Assembly: GCA_037385045.1 (NCBI GenBank)
Contig: JARRNJ010000057.1
Coordinates: forward strand, 1 to 15,194
Reading direction: 5' to 3'
DNA: 15,194 bases
From: JARRNJ01 sp037385045
Lineage (GTDB): Bacteria; Pseudomonadota; Gammaproteobacteria; JASBUN01
Below the pieces are notes generated by a model. It searched no databases and was not told the DNA's origin. It saw only the letters and a list, made by a program, of their open reading frames with translations. How positions within the stretch are numbered: position 1 is the first letter of the stretch; every line of letters begins with the position of its first letter. Position numbers and translations under genes: made by a program. Positions 1 to 7,266 of the stretch are shown piece after piece.

Positions 1-392
1 TTGTCGGCCGTGGACCCCAGCAGCCGGCCGATACCGTGGCGCCCGTGGGAGCCCAGTACGATCAGGTCCACCTGCTGCTCTTTGGCGGTGTCCAGAATCA
101 TCTGCTTGGGCACACCGAGGCGTACCAGCTGCGTCGCGTGGGTGATGGCCAGTTTCTCCATCAACGCCTGCAGCGACTCGGTCGCCCGTTTCACCAGCAC
201 GTCCTCGTCCACCATCCATTCCGACGGGGTGATCGGCTCGTAGGCGATGTCCAGCGGCGGAATGTATTCGGCCACGTACAGCACCGTAAGCTGCGCACCG
301 TAGCGGGCCGAGAGTTCAGCCGCGCGCTGGCACACTGCCTCGGCGGCCGGCGACAGATCCACGGCGGCCAGGATGCTGTGATATTCGGTCAT
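1..392 (-). CDS. Universal stress protein (UspA family), 3' end cut off by the window
   Basis: Small cytoplasmic nucleotide-binding stress protein of the UspA family. 130 residues are visible, reading MTEYHSILAAVDLSPAA from the ATG at 392. The N-terminal beta strand with ILAAVDLS (residues 7-14) holds the usual ATP-site Asp11. Near the cut end lies the family's phosphate-binding signature: GSHGRHGIGRLLGST at 114-128 follows the G-2x-G-9x-G-(S/T) pattern, so this looks like an ATP-binding type. Usual family length is about 140-150 residues, so only some 10-20 are missing. The start is supported by an AAAGGGGGT ribosome site (399-407) seven bases upstream. The gene is divergent from the ABC operon. 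USPs often respond to oxygen or growth arrest, but nothing here proves its trigger. Confidence 0.93.
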   Translation of the reverse strand, partial: MTEYHSILAAVDLSPAAEAVCQRAAELSARYGAQLTVLYVAEYIPPLDIAYEPITPSEWMVDEDVLVKRATESLQALMEKLAITHATQLVRLGVPKQMILDTAKEQQVDLIVLGSHGRHGIGRLLGSTAD

Positions 393-436
393 GTTTCCAC
401 CCCCTTTGGTTGTAACCCATCCGGCTTTCGGACCAC

Positions 437-445
437 AGTGTAGCA
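437..445 (-). promoter_or_regulatory. Extended -10 promoter for the stress protein
   Basis: Read on the minus strand this is TGC-TACACT, an extended -10 element (TGnTAnnnT). It would start a transcript near 430, about 38 bases before the ATG. No good -35 hexamer sits 16-18 bases further upstream, which is tolerated for extended -10 promoters. Confidence 0.4.
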
Positions 446-476
446 ACTTTTCCGCTTCCATCCGTGACATTACCGA

Positions 477-505
477 TTGTCATGGCGGTGCCCTGGCAGT
501 ACATT
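477..505 (+). promoter_or_regulatory. Sigma-70-like promoter for the four-gene ABC operon
   Basis: TTGTCA (477-482, 5 of 6 to TTGACA), a spacer of exactly 17 bases, and TACATT (500-505, 4 of 6 to TATAAT). The predicted start point near 512 leaves a leader of about 115 bases before the GTG at 627. It is the best-scoring promoter by eye between the two divergent genes. Confidence 0.5.
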
Positions 506-542
506 AGCGGCGCCCCGGGATGGAGCCTTTACCGCGGGGCAG

Positions 543-570
543 GGTAGTGCCACAACTGTCGGGCACTATC
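543..570 (+). promoter_or_regulatory. Dyad in the leader of the ABC operon
   Basis: Perfect 7-base inverted repeat TAGTGCC (545-551) and GGCACTA (562-568) around a 10-base loop, extendable to 9 pairs with one G-T wobble. It lies downstream of the predicted start point, so it could be a repressor operator or an RNA hairpin in the leader. There is no T-tract, so it is not an obvious terminator. Confidence 0.35.
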
Positions 571-615
571 GCCCGGGCGATTCGGCCCGGCCCCAGGCGC
601 TGACGGAATCGGTTC

Positions 616-620
616 GGGGA
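616..620 (+). promoter_or_regulatory. Ribosome binding site that fixes the ATPase start
   Basis: GGGGA ends six bases before the GTG at 627. The same reading frame is open back to a TTG at 477, but that TTG is inside the -35 hexamer and the extra residues resemble no ABC protein. A GTG at 621 has no room for a ribosome site. Confidence 0.6.
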
Positions 621-626
621 GTGACT

Positions 627-1337
627 GTGAATATCGTGGAAGCGCGTGCGCTGGAGAAGACGTACCGGGCCGGCGACGTGGCCGTGGCGGCGGTTCGCGG
701 GGTGGACTTTGATATCGCGCCCGGATCGTTCGTGGCTTTCGTCGGGCCGTCGGGCAGCGGCAAAAGTACCCTTCTGAACATGATTGGCTGTCTGGATCGT
801 CCGTCGCGCGGGACGCTGACAGTGCTGGGCACCGACGTCGATTCGCTGACCCGGCGCAGCGGGGCGCGGTTTCGGGGCGAGTACATCGGTTTCATCTTCC
901 AGGATTTCAACCTGATGCCGGTGTTGAGCGCCTACGAGAATGTCGAGTATCCGCTGCTGATGGTTCAAAACTGGCCGGCCGCGCGGCGCCGCCAACGGGT
1001 GATGGAACTGTTGGCGGCGGTCGGCATGGCAGACCAGGCGCACAAGCGCCCGGACCAGCTTTCCGGCGGACAAAAGCAGCGGGTGGCCGTGGCCCGGGCG
1101 CTTGTGACCCAGGCCAAGCTGGTCCTCGCCGACGAACCGACCGCCAATCTCGATCATGAAACCGCCATGCGCATCATCAACCTGATGAAGAGCATGCGCG
1201 GCGAATTCGGCTCGACCTTCGTATTCTCCACCCACGACCCGAAGATCATGGGTGCCGCCGAGACCACGTTCACGCTCGAGGATGGCTGCCTGGCGGTGTC
1301 GCGCACCGCTGGCGCGGGGGGAGCGGCCGGTGCTTAA
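627..1337 (+). CDS. ABC transporter ATP-binding protein, LolD/MacB type
   Basis: Cytoplasmic ATPase that powers the FtsX-type permease encoded next. 236 residues, the usual size for a LolD/MacB-class single-domain ATPase. All motifs are intact: Walker A GPSGSGKST (40-48), Q-loop Gln92 in FIFQDFN, signature LSGGQKQR (145-152), Walker B LVLADE (165-170) with the D-loop NLD after it, and switch His203 in STHD. The catalytic Glu170 is present, so it should hydrolyse ATP. The sequence resembles the branch that drives MacB and LolCDE mechanotransmission rather than importers, and no substrate-binding protein is near. The stop codon overlaps the permease start by 8 bases, suggesting translational coupling. 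The C-terminus is a short Ala/Gly-rich tail. Family assignment is firm; the transported substrate is unknown. Confidence 0.95.
   Translation: MNIVEARALEKTYRAGDVAVAAVRGVDFDIAPGSFVAFVGPSGSGKSTLLNMIGCLDRPSRGTLTVLGTDVDSLTRRSGARFRGEYIGFIFQDFNLMPVLSAYENVEYPLLMVQNWPAARRRQRVMELLAAVGMADQAHKRPDQLSGGQKQRVAVARALVTQAKLVLADEPTANLDHETAMRIINLMKSMRGEFGSTFVFSTHDPKIMGAAETTFTLEDGCLAVSRTAGAGGAAGA
1316..1323 (+). promoter_or_regulatory. Ribosome binding site for the permease, inside the ATPase gene
   Basis: GGGGGGAG within the last codons of the ATPase gene ends six bases before the GTG at 1330. It picks the overlapping GTG over an earlier in-frame ATG at 1252, which lies well inside the ATPase gene. Confidence 0.6.
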
Positions 1338-2577
1338 GATCCTGTCGCTGGCAGCACGCAACCTGAGGCGCTACGTACGCCGCACGGTGTTGACGACCCT
1401 GTTGATCACCTTGAGCGTGATCGCGGTGCTGCTGTTCATGGCGGTATCGGGTTCGTTTCGCAACATGATGGTCGCGCAGATCACCGATTCCATGCTCGGC
1501 AATCTGCAGATTCACCGCCGCGGCTATGTGGCGTCCATCGACAACCTGCCGTTGAATCTGAATATGACCCCCAACATGGTGAAGAAGGCGGAGCAGGCGT
1601 TGGACACGACCGCCGGCATCGCCGCCTACTCGCCGCGGGTCAAGTTCGGCGCCATGTTCAGCAACTTCACCGAGACCACCAGTATCCGTGTCAACGGTGT
1701 CGACCCGGCCATGGAAGCCCATACCTCGCCGCTGCTGGCCGGCCGGTTGCTGGCCGGCAGTGTCAAGGACACCCTGGTGGCGCCGGGAAAAATTCTGATT
1801 CCCGAGCTGCTGGCCAAGGGCATGAAGGTGAAGGTGGGCGACACGGTGGTACTGGTGGCGACCAACAAGGACGGTTCCGTGAACGGCATGCCGTTCGTGG
1901 TGCAGGGGGTGTTGGAGGGGGTATCCGGGCCAGGCGGGCGTGATGGCTACGTCAATATCGCCGATGCCCGCAAGCTGCTGCGCATGGACAAGCCCGAGGT
2001 CAGCGAAATCGCCGTGCGGTTGAGCGATCCCCGAACGCTGCCGCGGGCGCTCGCGCACCTGCGCGAGGCGCTCGGCAGCCTGCGCAACCAGCAGGGCAAG
2101 CCGGTGTTCGAGGTGCATTCCTGGGAGAAGCTGTCACCGTTTTCGAACATTGCCAAGATGATCGAGCTGCTGGACATCTTCATCAAGGTCATGCTCATTG
2201 CCGTGGTGCTGATCAGCATCATGAACGTGATGATCATGGCGGTGTACGAGCGGATCCGGGAGATCGGCACCATCATGGCCATCGGTACCCAGCCGGGGCG
2301 TATTTTGGGACTGTTCGTCTCCGAAGGGTTTCTCCTGGGGCTGCTGGGGACGGTGCTCGGAACCGCAGTGAGCCTGGCGGCGATCTATGCGCTCAACGTG
2401 CACACCATCAGCTTTTCGTTCGGACGTCAGGAACACCTGATGCTGCAGCCGTCGGTCGCGCTGACCGACATTCTGACCGTCGGTGCGATGGTATTGGTCA
2501 TTGCCGTCCTTGCCAGTCTGCAACCGGCGTGGAAAGCTTCCCGTATGGACCCCATCACTGCCCTCAGACACTTGTGA
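1330..2577 (+). CDS. FtsX-fold ABC permease, LolC/LolE/MacB-like
   Basis: Inner-membrane subunit, 415 residues, with the classic MacB/LolCE layout. A basic N-terminus (RNLRRYVRR) leads into TM1 (about 20-42). A large periplasmic domain follows (about 45-275), then three C-terminal membrane segments at about 280-305, 325-356 and 380-402. The cytoplasmic coupling stretch YERIREIGTIMAIG (306-319), which contacts the ATPase, is the family hallmark, and the C-terminal RMDPITALRHL is also typical. Proteins of this class do not carry substrate through a pore. They use ATP-driven periplasmic motion to push lipoproteins or lipids out of the membrane onto a carrier. A single permease type implies a homodimer, as in MacB or LolCF-type systems, rather than a LolC/LolE heterodimer. 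The LolA-like gene downstream supports a Lol-type role over MacB efflux, since no MacA adaptor is present. This is inference; the substrate is unknown. Confidence 0.93.
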   Translation: MLKILSLAARNLRRYVRRTVLTTLLITLSVIAVLLFMAVSGSFRNMMVAQITDSMLGNLQIHRRGYVASIDNLPLNLNMTPNMVKKAEQALDTTAGIAAYSPRVKFGAMFSNFTETTSIRVNGVDPAMEAHTSPLLAGRLLAGSVKDTLVAPGKILIPELLAKGMKVKVGDTVVLVATNKDGSVNGMPFVVQGVLEGVSGPGGRDGYVNIADARKLLRMDKPEVSEIAVRLSDPRTLPRALAHLREALGSLRNQQGKPVFEVHSWEKLSPFSNIAKMIELLDIFIKVMLIAVVLISIMNVMIMAVYERIREIGTIMAIGTQPGRILGLFVSEGFLLGLLGTVLGTAVSLAAIYALNVHTISFSFGRQEHLMLQPSVALTDILTVGAMVLVIAVLASLQPAWKASRMDPITALRHL

Positions 2578-2611
2578 CGCCCGAGGCGCATCGCAATCCG
2601 GAGTCGATCCC

Positions 2612-3343
2612 ATGGCCATGAGAAACGCAGCGCTGGTTCTGTTGCTGAGCTGGGTGGCGCCCGCGTGGGCGCTGGACGGCGCGCAGATCCTGCGTCAGGT
2701 TGATCACAACCTGCAGCCGCAGTCCTACGAGATGTATCGCAAGCTTATCAATGTCGAGCCGGATGGTAAGCGCAAGGAGTTTGTGCTCTACAGCCTCAAG
2801 AAGGGCAACGACAAAGTGGTCGCCCTGTTTCTCGACCCCCCCAGCGACAAGGGGCGGGCGACGCTGCGCCTGGGCGACAACATGTGGCTGTACATCCCCA
2901 ACGTCGGCAAGCCGCTGCGCATCACCAGCCTGCAATCGGTGGTCGGCGGCGTGTTCAACAATGCCGATATCCTGCGGCTGGACTACAGCGTCGAATACCG
3001 GGTCGAGAAGGCGGAGCAGTCGGGAGACGAGTATCTGTTGTCGCTGAAGGCCAAATCGGCCGCTGTCGCCTACGATCGGCTGAAGATGTGGGTCGACCGC
3101 AAGGCGCTGGTGCCGACCAGGATCGAAGCCTATGCCTCCAGCGGACTGTTGATCAAGACGCTGCATTTCAAGGATATCAAGGATTTTGGCGGCGGTATCG
3201 TGCGCCCGGCGGTGATCGAAACCGACAGTCCTTTGTACAAAGGCTACAAGTCCATTTTCATCTTCGCGCGCCTGCGCAAGCGCGCCCTGCCTGATGAAAT
3301 ATTCACCCTGGATTACCTGCCGCGGCTCGGGGAGCTGCGGTGA
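2612..3343 (+). CDS. Periplasmic LolA-like outer membrane lipoprotein-sorting protein
   Basis: Exported periplasmic protein of the LolA-like fold (the family annotated as outer membrane lipoprotein-sorting protein). 243 residues, with a signal peptide: MAMRN, hydrophobic core ALVLLLSWVA, and an AxA site at 18-20 giving mature LDGAQILR. The strand pattern FVLYSLKKGNDKVVALFL, then DPPSDKGRATLRLGDNMWLY and IPNVGKPLRI (about 75-104), is characteristic of this family rather than of true LolA. True LolA is shorter and also lacks the GGVFNNADILRLDY-type segment seen here at about 112-125. In Lol pathways the carrier shields a lipid anchor between membranes; this one probably accepts cargo from the FtsX permease. 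The start is set by GGAG (2600-2603) eight bases upstream. Its stop overlaps the next start as GTGA. Whether it binds lipoproteins, lipids or something else cannot be read from the sequence. Confidence 0.88.
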   Translation: MAMRNAALVLLLSWVAPAWALDGAQILRQVDHNLQPQSYEMYRKLINVEPDGKRKEFVLYSLKKGNDKVVALFLDPPSDKGRATLRLGDNMWLYIPNVGKPLRITSLQSVVGGVFNNADILRLDYSVEYRVEKAEQSGDEYLLSLKAKSAAVAYDRLKMWVDRKALVPTRIEAYASSGLLIKTLHFKDIKDFGGGIVRPAVIETDSPLYKGYKSIFIFARLRKRALPDEIFTLDYLPRLGELR

Positions 3344-4641
3344 GGAAAACGCGCCTGGCGCTGCTCGGCACGTTGATCATCACCGCCGCCGCGCCGCGCG
3401 CCTGGTCCGGGGAATACGACTTCGATGTCGGCCGGTTCGAAAAGAAGCCGTTCGAGTGGGGGGGCTATGCGGAGTTGAAGGCGGAAAGCTTTCGGCTCGA
3501 TCCGGACGCCGCCGGGTATCTGGTCAATTTCGCCGACCGCACGGACCGCGGCAACCTGCAACGCGGCACGGCAACAGTGGAGCTGGACGGACGCTACCGG
3601 CACGGGGCCACGGCCTTCAACCTGCGCACCCATACCGCGGTGCAGCATGATGCGCTGCAAAACAGCGCACGCACCCGGCTCTACGAGGGCTACGGCGCCT
3701 ACGAGCCGCGAACCGGCCTGCGCTTTGAGGCGGGCAAGCGGGCCCTGCGCTGGGGCAAGGGCTACGCCTGGAATCCCGTCGGGTTCGTGGAGCGGCCCAA
3801 GGATCCCAACGAACCGGAGCTGGCCCGGGAAGGGTACGTGATGGCCGGGATCGAAGCCGTGCGCAGTTTCCCGGGGTCCTTGCAGACCGTCTCGCTCAGC
3901 GCACTGATAGTGCCGGTGAATGGGGACATCAACGAAGACTTCGGCAGTCCGGGGCACGTGAATCCCGCCGCGCGGCTGTACCTGCTGTACCGCGACACCG
4001 ACATCGACCTGATGATCCTCGGCCGTGGCAGCCGCGGTCCCCGTGTCGGCGCGGATTTCTCCCGCAATCTGCTCTCCAACCTGGAAGTGCACGGCGAGTG
4101 GGCCTATGTCCGCGATCAACCCACCGCCGTGGTGTCAGCATCCGGGGCGCTGCTGAGCGAGCGGCGCAGCTTTCACAGCTACCTGTTCGGCATCCGTTAT
4201 CTCACTGCCGGCGAGACGACCTGGATTGCCGAGTATTATCACAATGGCGGCGGCTACAGCGGCGCGCAGATGGACGCGTTCTACAGCTTGGCCCGGGACG
4301 CGTTTGACGCTTACCGCAGCGGCGGCGGCACCGCTTTGCTGCAGCCGGCCCAGGCCGCCGCCACGCGAGGCTATCTGCGCGCCAATCCGATGCGCGATTA
4401 CCTCTACCTGCGTGCCAGCAACAAGGAGCCGTTCGACATCCTCTATTTCACGCCGTCGGTCACGGCCATCGTCAATCTGGGGGACCATAGCTGGTCGCTG
4501 ACCCCGGAGTTGCTCTACACCCGCTATAGGCACCTGGAACTGCGGGCGCGGTTGACGCTGCTCCACGGCGCAAGCGCCACCGAGTTCGCGGAGAAGCAAA
4601 ACGACGCCAAGCTGGAATTAAGGGTCCGCTACTTTTTCTGA
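3340..4641 (+). CDS. Predicted outer-membrane beta-barrel protein of the ABC/LolA-like operon
   Basis: 433 residues from the GTG at 3340, four bases overlapping the previous gene and with GGGGAG (3329-3334) as ribosome site. The N-terminus is a Sec signal peptide (MRKTRLALLGTLIITAAAPRAWS, cleavage near 23). The mature part alternates polar and hydrophobic residues in short strands rich in Tyr, Arg and Gly. It ends LELRVRYFF: a terminal Phe after an amphipathic strand is the standard signal for BAM-dependent assembly. The size would suit a barrel of about 16-18 strands. I see no TonB box and no plug domain. Style is reminiscent of DUF1302-type or alginate-export-type barrels, but I cannot assign a family with confidence. 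Co-translation with a LolA-like carrier suggests it receives or exposes that carrier's cargo at the outer membrane. Confidence 0.82.
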   Translation: MRKTRLALLGTLIITAAAPRAWSGEYDFDVGRFEKKPFEWGGYAELKAESFRLDPDAAGYLVNFADRTDRGNLQRGTATVELDGRYRHGATAFNLRTHTAVQHDALQNSARTRLYEGYGAYEPRTGLRFEAGKRALRWGKGYAWNPVGFVERPKDPNEPELAREGYVMAGIEAVRSFPGSLQTVSLSALIVPVNGDINEDFGSPGHVNPAARLYLLYRDTDIDLMILGRGSRGPRVGADFSRNLLSNLEVHGEWAYVRDQPTAVVSASGALLSERRSFHSYLFGIRYLTAGETTWIAEYYHNGGGYSGAQMDAFYSLARDAFDAYRSGGGTALLQPAQAAATRGYLRANPMRDYLYLRASNKEPFDILYFTPSVTAIVNLGDHSWSLTPELLYTRYRHLELRARLTLLHGASATEFAEKQNDAKLELRVRYFF

Positions 4642-4648
4642 GCCGCGG

Positions 4649-7051
4649 TCAGTCGTCGGCGTCCGGCGGCGGGGCGGGGGGCCTGCCGGACGGCGGCCAG
4701 TTGCGGACGTGCAAATCGCGCTGCGGGAACGGGATTTCGACGTTGTTTTCGCGGAACGCCTGGTCGATGCCGAAATTCAGGTCGCTGATCACGGTCAGGC
4801 GTTTGTCGATGTTCGAGATGAAACAGCGCAGCTCGAAGTCCAGCGAGCTGTCGCCGAAGCCGCGGAACAACACCATCGGCTGCGGGGTGCTCTTGTCGGT
4901 CACCACCAACGGATGCTCGTTGGCGAGTTTGAGCAGAATCTCCTTCACAAGCTGCGTGTCGCTGCCGTAGGCCACGCCGATGGGCACACGTACCCGGCCG
5001 CGCGGGTCCCGCAACATCCAGTTGGTCACCTGGTTCGAGATCAGCTCCGAGTTGGGCACGATGACGTCGGCGCGGTCGAAGGTCTGGATCTGCGTCGAAC
5101 GGATACTGATGCGCCGCACGTAACCCTCGGTGTTGCCGACTACGACCCAGTCGCCGGTCTTCACCGGGCGTTCGAACAGCAGGATCAGGCCGGATACAAA
5201 GTTGTTGACGATGTTCTGCAGACCGAAGCCGATACCGACCGACAGGGCGCCGGCAATGATGGCGAGATTGCTGAAATCCATACCCGCTACGGCCAGGGCA
5301 ATGACGATCGCCAGCGCCACGCCGGTGTAGCCGCTGATGGCCACCAGGGCTTCGCGGGCGCCCCGGTCCATGCGCGTCTTCGGCAGCCAGCGTTGCTCGA
5401 GCCGGCCCTTGAACCAGCTGTTCACGGTCAGGAATACGATCAGGCCGACGACGCCGAGCAGGATCTTGGTGGGAATGATGCGCAACGAGCCCACCGCGAA
5501 GCCCTGATCGGCCATTGCCGCCAGTTGCTGCAGGCTGGCCTCGGACAGGCCCCAGATGCGCAGCGTGGCCAGGACGAAGCCGCCCCACAACAGTATGAAC
5601 GCGACGAGGCGCAGCCAGATGAGACCGGGAATCTTCTGGCCGGATTTCAGCCCCAGCCGTTGATGCAGCCATTGCTGCCACGGGTGGCGGGTGCTGTCGA
5701 TGACGTCGAACAGCTCGCGTACCAGACGGCCCAGCAGCAGGGTGATTCCCAGGGCGACAATGGTACCGAGAATCGCCCGCAACAGATACAGCGACAAATT
5801 GCGGTAACCGAGCCATTCGGCGACCACGCTGGCGGCAAGCACCAGGATCAAGCCGCTGCGCAGTCCCAGGGTATGGGCGAGTCGGGGAATGCGTCCCAGC
5901 AGCCAGACGATCCAGATCAGGTTGAGGATGAACACCGCCCCGATCACGGCGCGCAGGAGCTCCACGGCGGTTTCCGGCAGGCCCTGGGTCAGCAGCGTTG
6001 AGAACAGGAGATAGGCCAGGAAAATCAGCAGCACCAGCACCCGCAGGCGACGTCCGAGGGATTTCGCCACGTCCGTGGGCAGCGAATGCAGCGGCGCGGC
6101 CGGAGGGAACGGGTCGAGGAAAAACCGGATCGCCGCGATCAGCAGGAAATACACCGGCAGTCCGTAGGCGATCACGCTGATCAGGGGGGCGTGAGTCAGC
6201 GCGCCGGTGATGAAATAGAAATAAACCGCCGCCACGCTGGTGGCGAGGAAGTACGGCAGATAGTGTCCGAACAGCGTCAGCAGGCACATGCCGATGCGCC
6301 CGAACAGCGTCGGCGTCGCCGCGCCTTCGGTCTCGCGTCGCAGGCACAGACGGGTGCCGATGCGCCTTCGCAGCCAGATGCCCACGGCCACGCCAATGGC
6401 AAGCAGCGCGACCAGCGTCAGGAGATGGTTGGTGGACAACAACTGCAGCCCGGTGTTTTTCAGGAAGGCGGTCCGCCCGGCGGCATACCATACCTCGGGC
6501 TGCTGCCAATAATCCTGTACTAACTCCGACACCGTTGGTCCGGTGGCGAATAGGCGTTCGGCCAGGATTTGTTGTTGTATGGCCGAGATGCGCGACGCAA
6601 TGTCGTCGCTGCGCAGCACCAGGAGCTTGCAGCTGGCGATGCGCTTCTCGTCGTCGCTGATCTGGCGCTTGAGCGCCCGGCGCTGCTGGGTGACGTCGGC
6701 AGGCTCGCCCTTGATCGGGGCACCCAGCGTTTCAAGGTCCTTGTTCGCCTTGTCCAGATTCTGCTGGGCGGCGGTTACGCATTCGCTGGCATCGCGCTTG
6801 GTCCTCTGGACGTTTTGCGCCCAGTCCTTGAGCTGGTCACGGTCATGGCGGCGCAGGTCCAGGTCGCGGCTGATCCGGTCGAGCTGACGGCCGGACTCGG
6901 TGGCATCGAACTTGCCGTTGGCGTTTTGGCCTTGTGCGTTGCCCAGGGGCAGCATCACGGCGATCAGCATCAACAACGCAAAGAGCGCCGATGACCGAGG
7001 ACGACGCTGCCGTCCATTCGGCGTGGGAGGAGGAAATAACGCAAGCTGCAT
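4649..7051 (-). CDS. MscS-family mechanosensitive channel with DUF3772-like periplasmic domain
   Basis: Large inner-membrane channel expected to open under membrane tension and release solutes on osmotic downshock. 800 residues from the ATG at 7051. A signal sequence occupies about 1-39 (basic GRQRRPRSS, then ALFALLMLIAVMLPLG). A coiled-coil periplasmic region (about 52-170) has the LGAPIKGEPADVTQQRRAL pattern of DUF3772. About ten membrane segments follow between 205 and 600. The conserved MscS module holds the pore helix at about 594-628 (GALSVGIGFGLQNIVNNFVSG), the beta domain (FERPVKTGDWVVVG onward) and the alpha/beta vestibule to about 780. The tail is Pro/Asp-rich. It is shorter than E. 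coli MscK (1120). No clear ribosome site precedes 7051; the frame is open up to 7294, so a GTG upstream is possible, but 7051 keeps a proper signal sequence. It converges on the barrel gene with a 7-base gap. Confidence 0.93.
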   Translation of the reverse strand: MQLALFPPPTPNGRQRRPRSSALFALLMLIAVMLPLGNAQGQNANGKFDATESGRQLDRISRDLDLRRHDRDQLKDWAQNVQRTKRDASECVTAAQQNLDKANKDLETLGAPIKGEPADVTQQRRALKRQISDDEKRIASCKLLVLRSDDIASRISAIQQQILAERLFATGPTVSELVQDYWQQPEVWYAAGRTAFLKNTGLQLLSTNHLLTLVALLAIGVAVGIWLRRRIGTRLCLRRETEGAATPTLFGRIGMCLLTLFGHYLPYFLATSVAAVYFYFITGALTHAPLISVIAYGLPVYFLLIAAIRFFLDPFPPAAPLHSLPTDVAKSLGRRLRVLVLLIFLAYLLFSTLLTQGLPETAVELLRAVIGAVFILNLIWIVWLLGRIPRLAHTLGLRSGLILVLAASVVAEWLGYRNLSLYLLRAILGTIVALGITLLLGRLVRELFDVIDSTRHPWQQWLHQRLGLKSGQKIPGLIWLRLVAFILLWGGFVLATLRIWGLSEASLQQLAAMADQGFAVGSLRIIPTKILLGVVGLIVFLTVNSWFKGRLEQRWLPKTRMDRGAREALVAISGYTGVALAIVIALAVAGMDFSNLAIIAGALSVGIGFGLQNIVNNFVSGLILLFERPVKTGDWVVVGNTEGYVRRISIRSTQIQTFDRADVIVPNSELISNQVTNWMLRDPRGRVRVPIGVAYGSDTQLVKEILLKLANEHPLVVTDKSTPQPMVLFRGFGDSSLDFELRCFISNIDKRLTVISDLNFGIDQAFRENNVEIPFPQRDLHVRNWPPSGRPPAPPPDADD

Positions 7052-7098
7052 GTGCGGAACCGGTGGCAGGCGCTCTCGGCGGGTCACGGGACAGTCAA

Positions 7099-7127
7099 AG
7101 GTTAGGGAATCCGCCGCGATTTGACAA
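7099..7127 (-). promoter_or_regulatory. Possible promoter for the mechanosensitive channel gene
   Basis: Minus strand TTGTCA (7127-7122), 17 bases, then TAACCT (7104-7099). The -35 matches 5 of 6, the -10 only 3 of 6. The start point would be near 7092, about 41 bases before the ATG. Weak on its own; position is what supports it. Confidence 0.3.
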
Positions 7128-7177
7128 CTGGCGCTACGCTCCCGGACCTCGGCGAGCGCAACGCCATCGCCGGGTTG

Positions 7178-7206
7178 TTGCCGCCTCGCCGGGGGCGGCT
7201 TACACT
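7178..7206 (+). promoter_or_regulatory. Possible promoter for the kinase/phosphatase pair
   Basis: TTGCCG (7178-7183), a 17-base spacer, and TACACT (7201-7206). The start point would fall near 7213, giving a leader of about 54 bases. The spacer carries a 6-base dyad, GCCGCC (7180-7185) and GGCGGC (7194-7199), that overlaps the -35. Confidence 0.4.
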
Positions 7207-7226
7207 CGGCCGGGCGACGCGCCGGT

Positions 7227-7240
7227 TTGTCGCCGGACAA
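7227..7240 (+). promoter_or_regulatory. Short dyad just after the kinase transcription start
   Basis: TTGTC-gccg-GACAA, a perfect 5-base inverted repeat around four bases, roughly 15 bases after the predicted start point and 27 before the GTG. Its size and place would suit a repressor site. It may be chance. Confidence 0.2.
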
Positions 7241-7252
7241 CGACTCTCGGGC

Positions 7253-7260
7253 AAGGGGGG
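7253..7260 (+). promoter_or_regulatory. Strong ribosome binding site that fixes the kinase start
   Basis: AAGGGGGG ends six bases before the GTG at 7267. The same frame is open upstream to 6934, but that part runs through the channel gene and the promoter region and is not protein-like. Confidence 0.65.
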
Positions 7261-7266
7261 TGGCTC

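Noticed and set aside
477..626. A 50-codon N-terminal extension of the ABC ATPase from a TTG
   Set aside because: The TTG is part of the -35 hexamer and the extension has no resemblance to ABC proteins. The GTG at 627 has a proper ribosome site and gives the usual family length.
4709..6001. A 430-residue plus-strand open frame inside the channel gene
   Set aside because: Gln/Asp/His-rich antisense of the MscS gene, no domain, no ribosome site.
6500..7050. A break or frameshift in the N-terminal part of the channel
   Set aside because: The frame is continuous from the signal sequence through the coiled coil to the first membrane segment, with no stop or shift.
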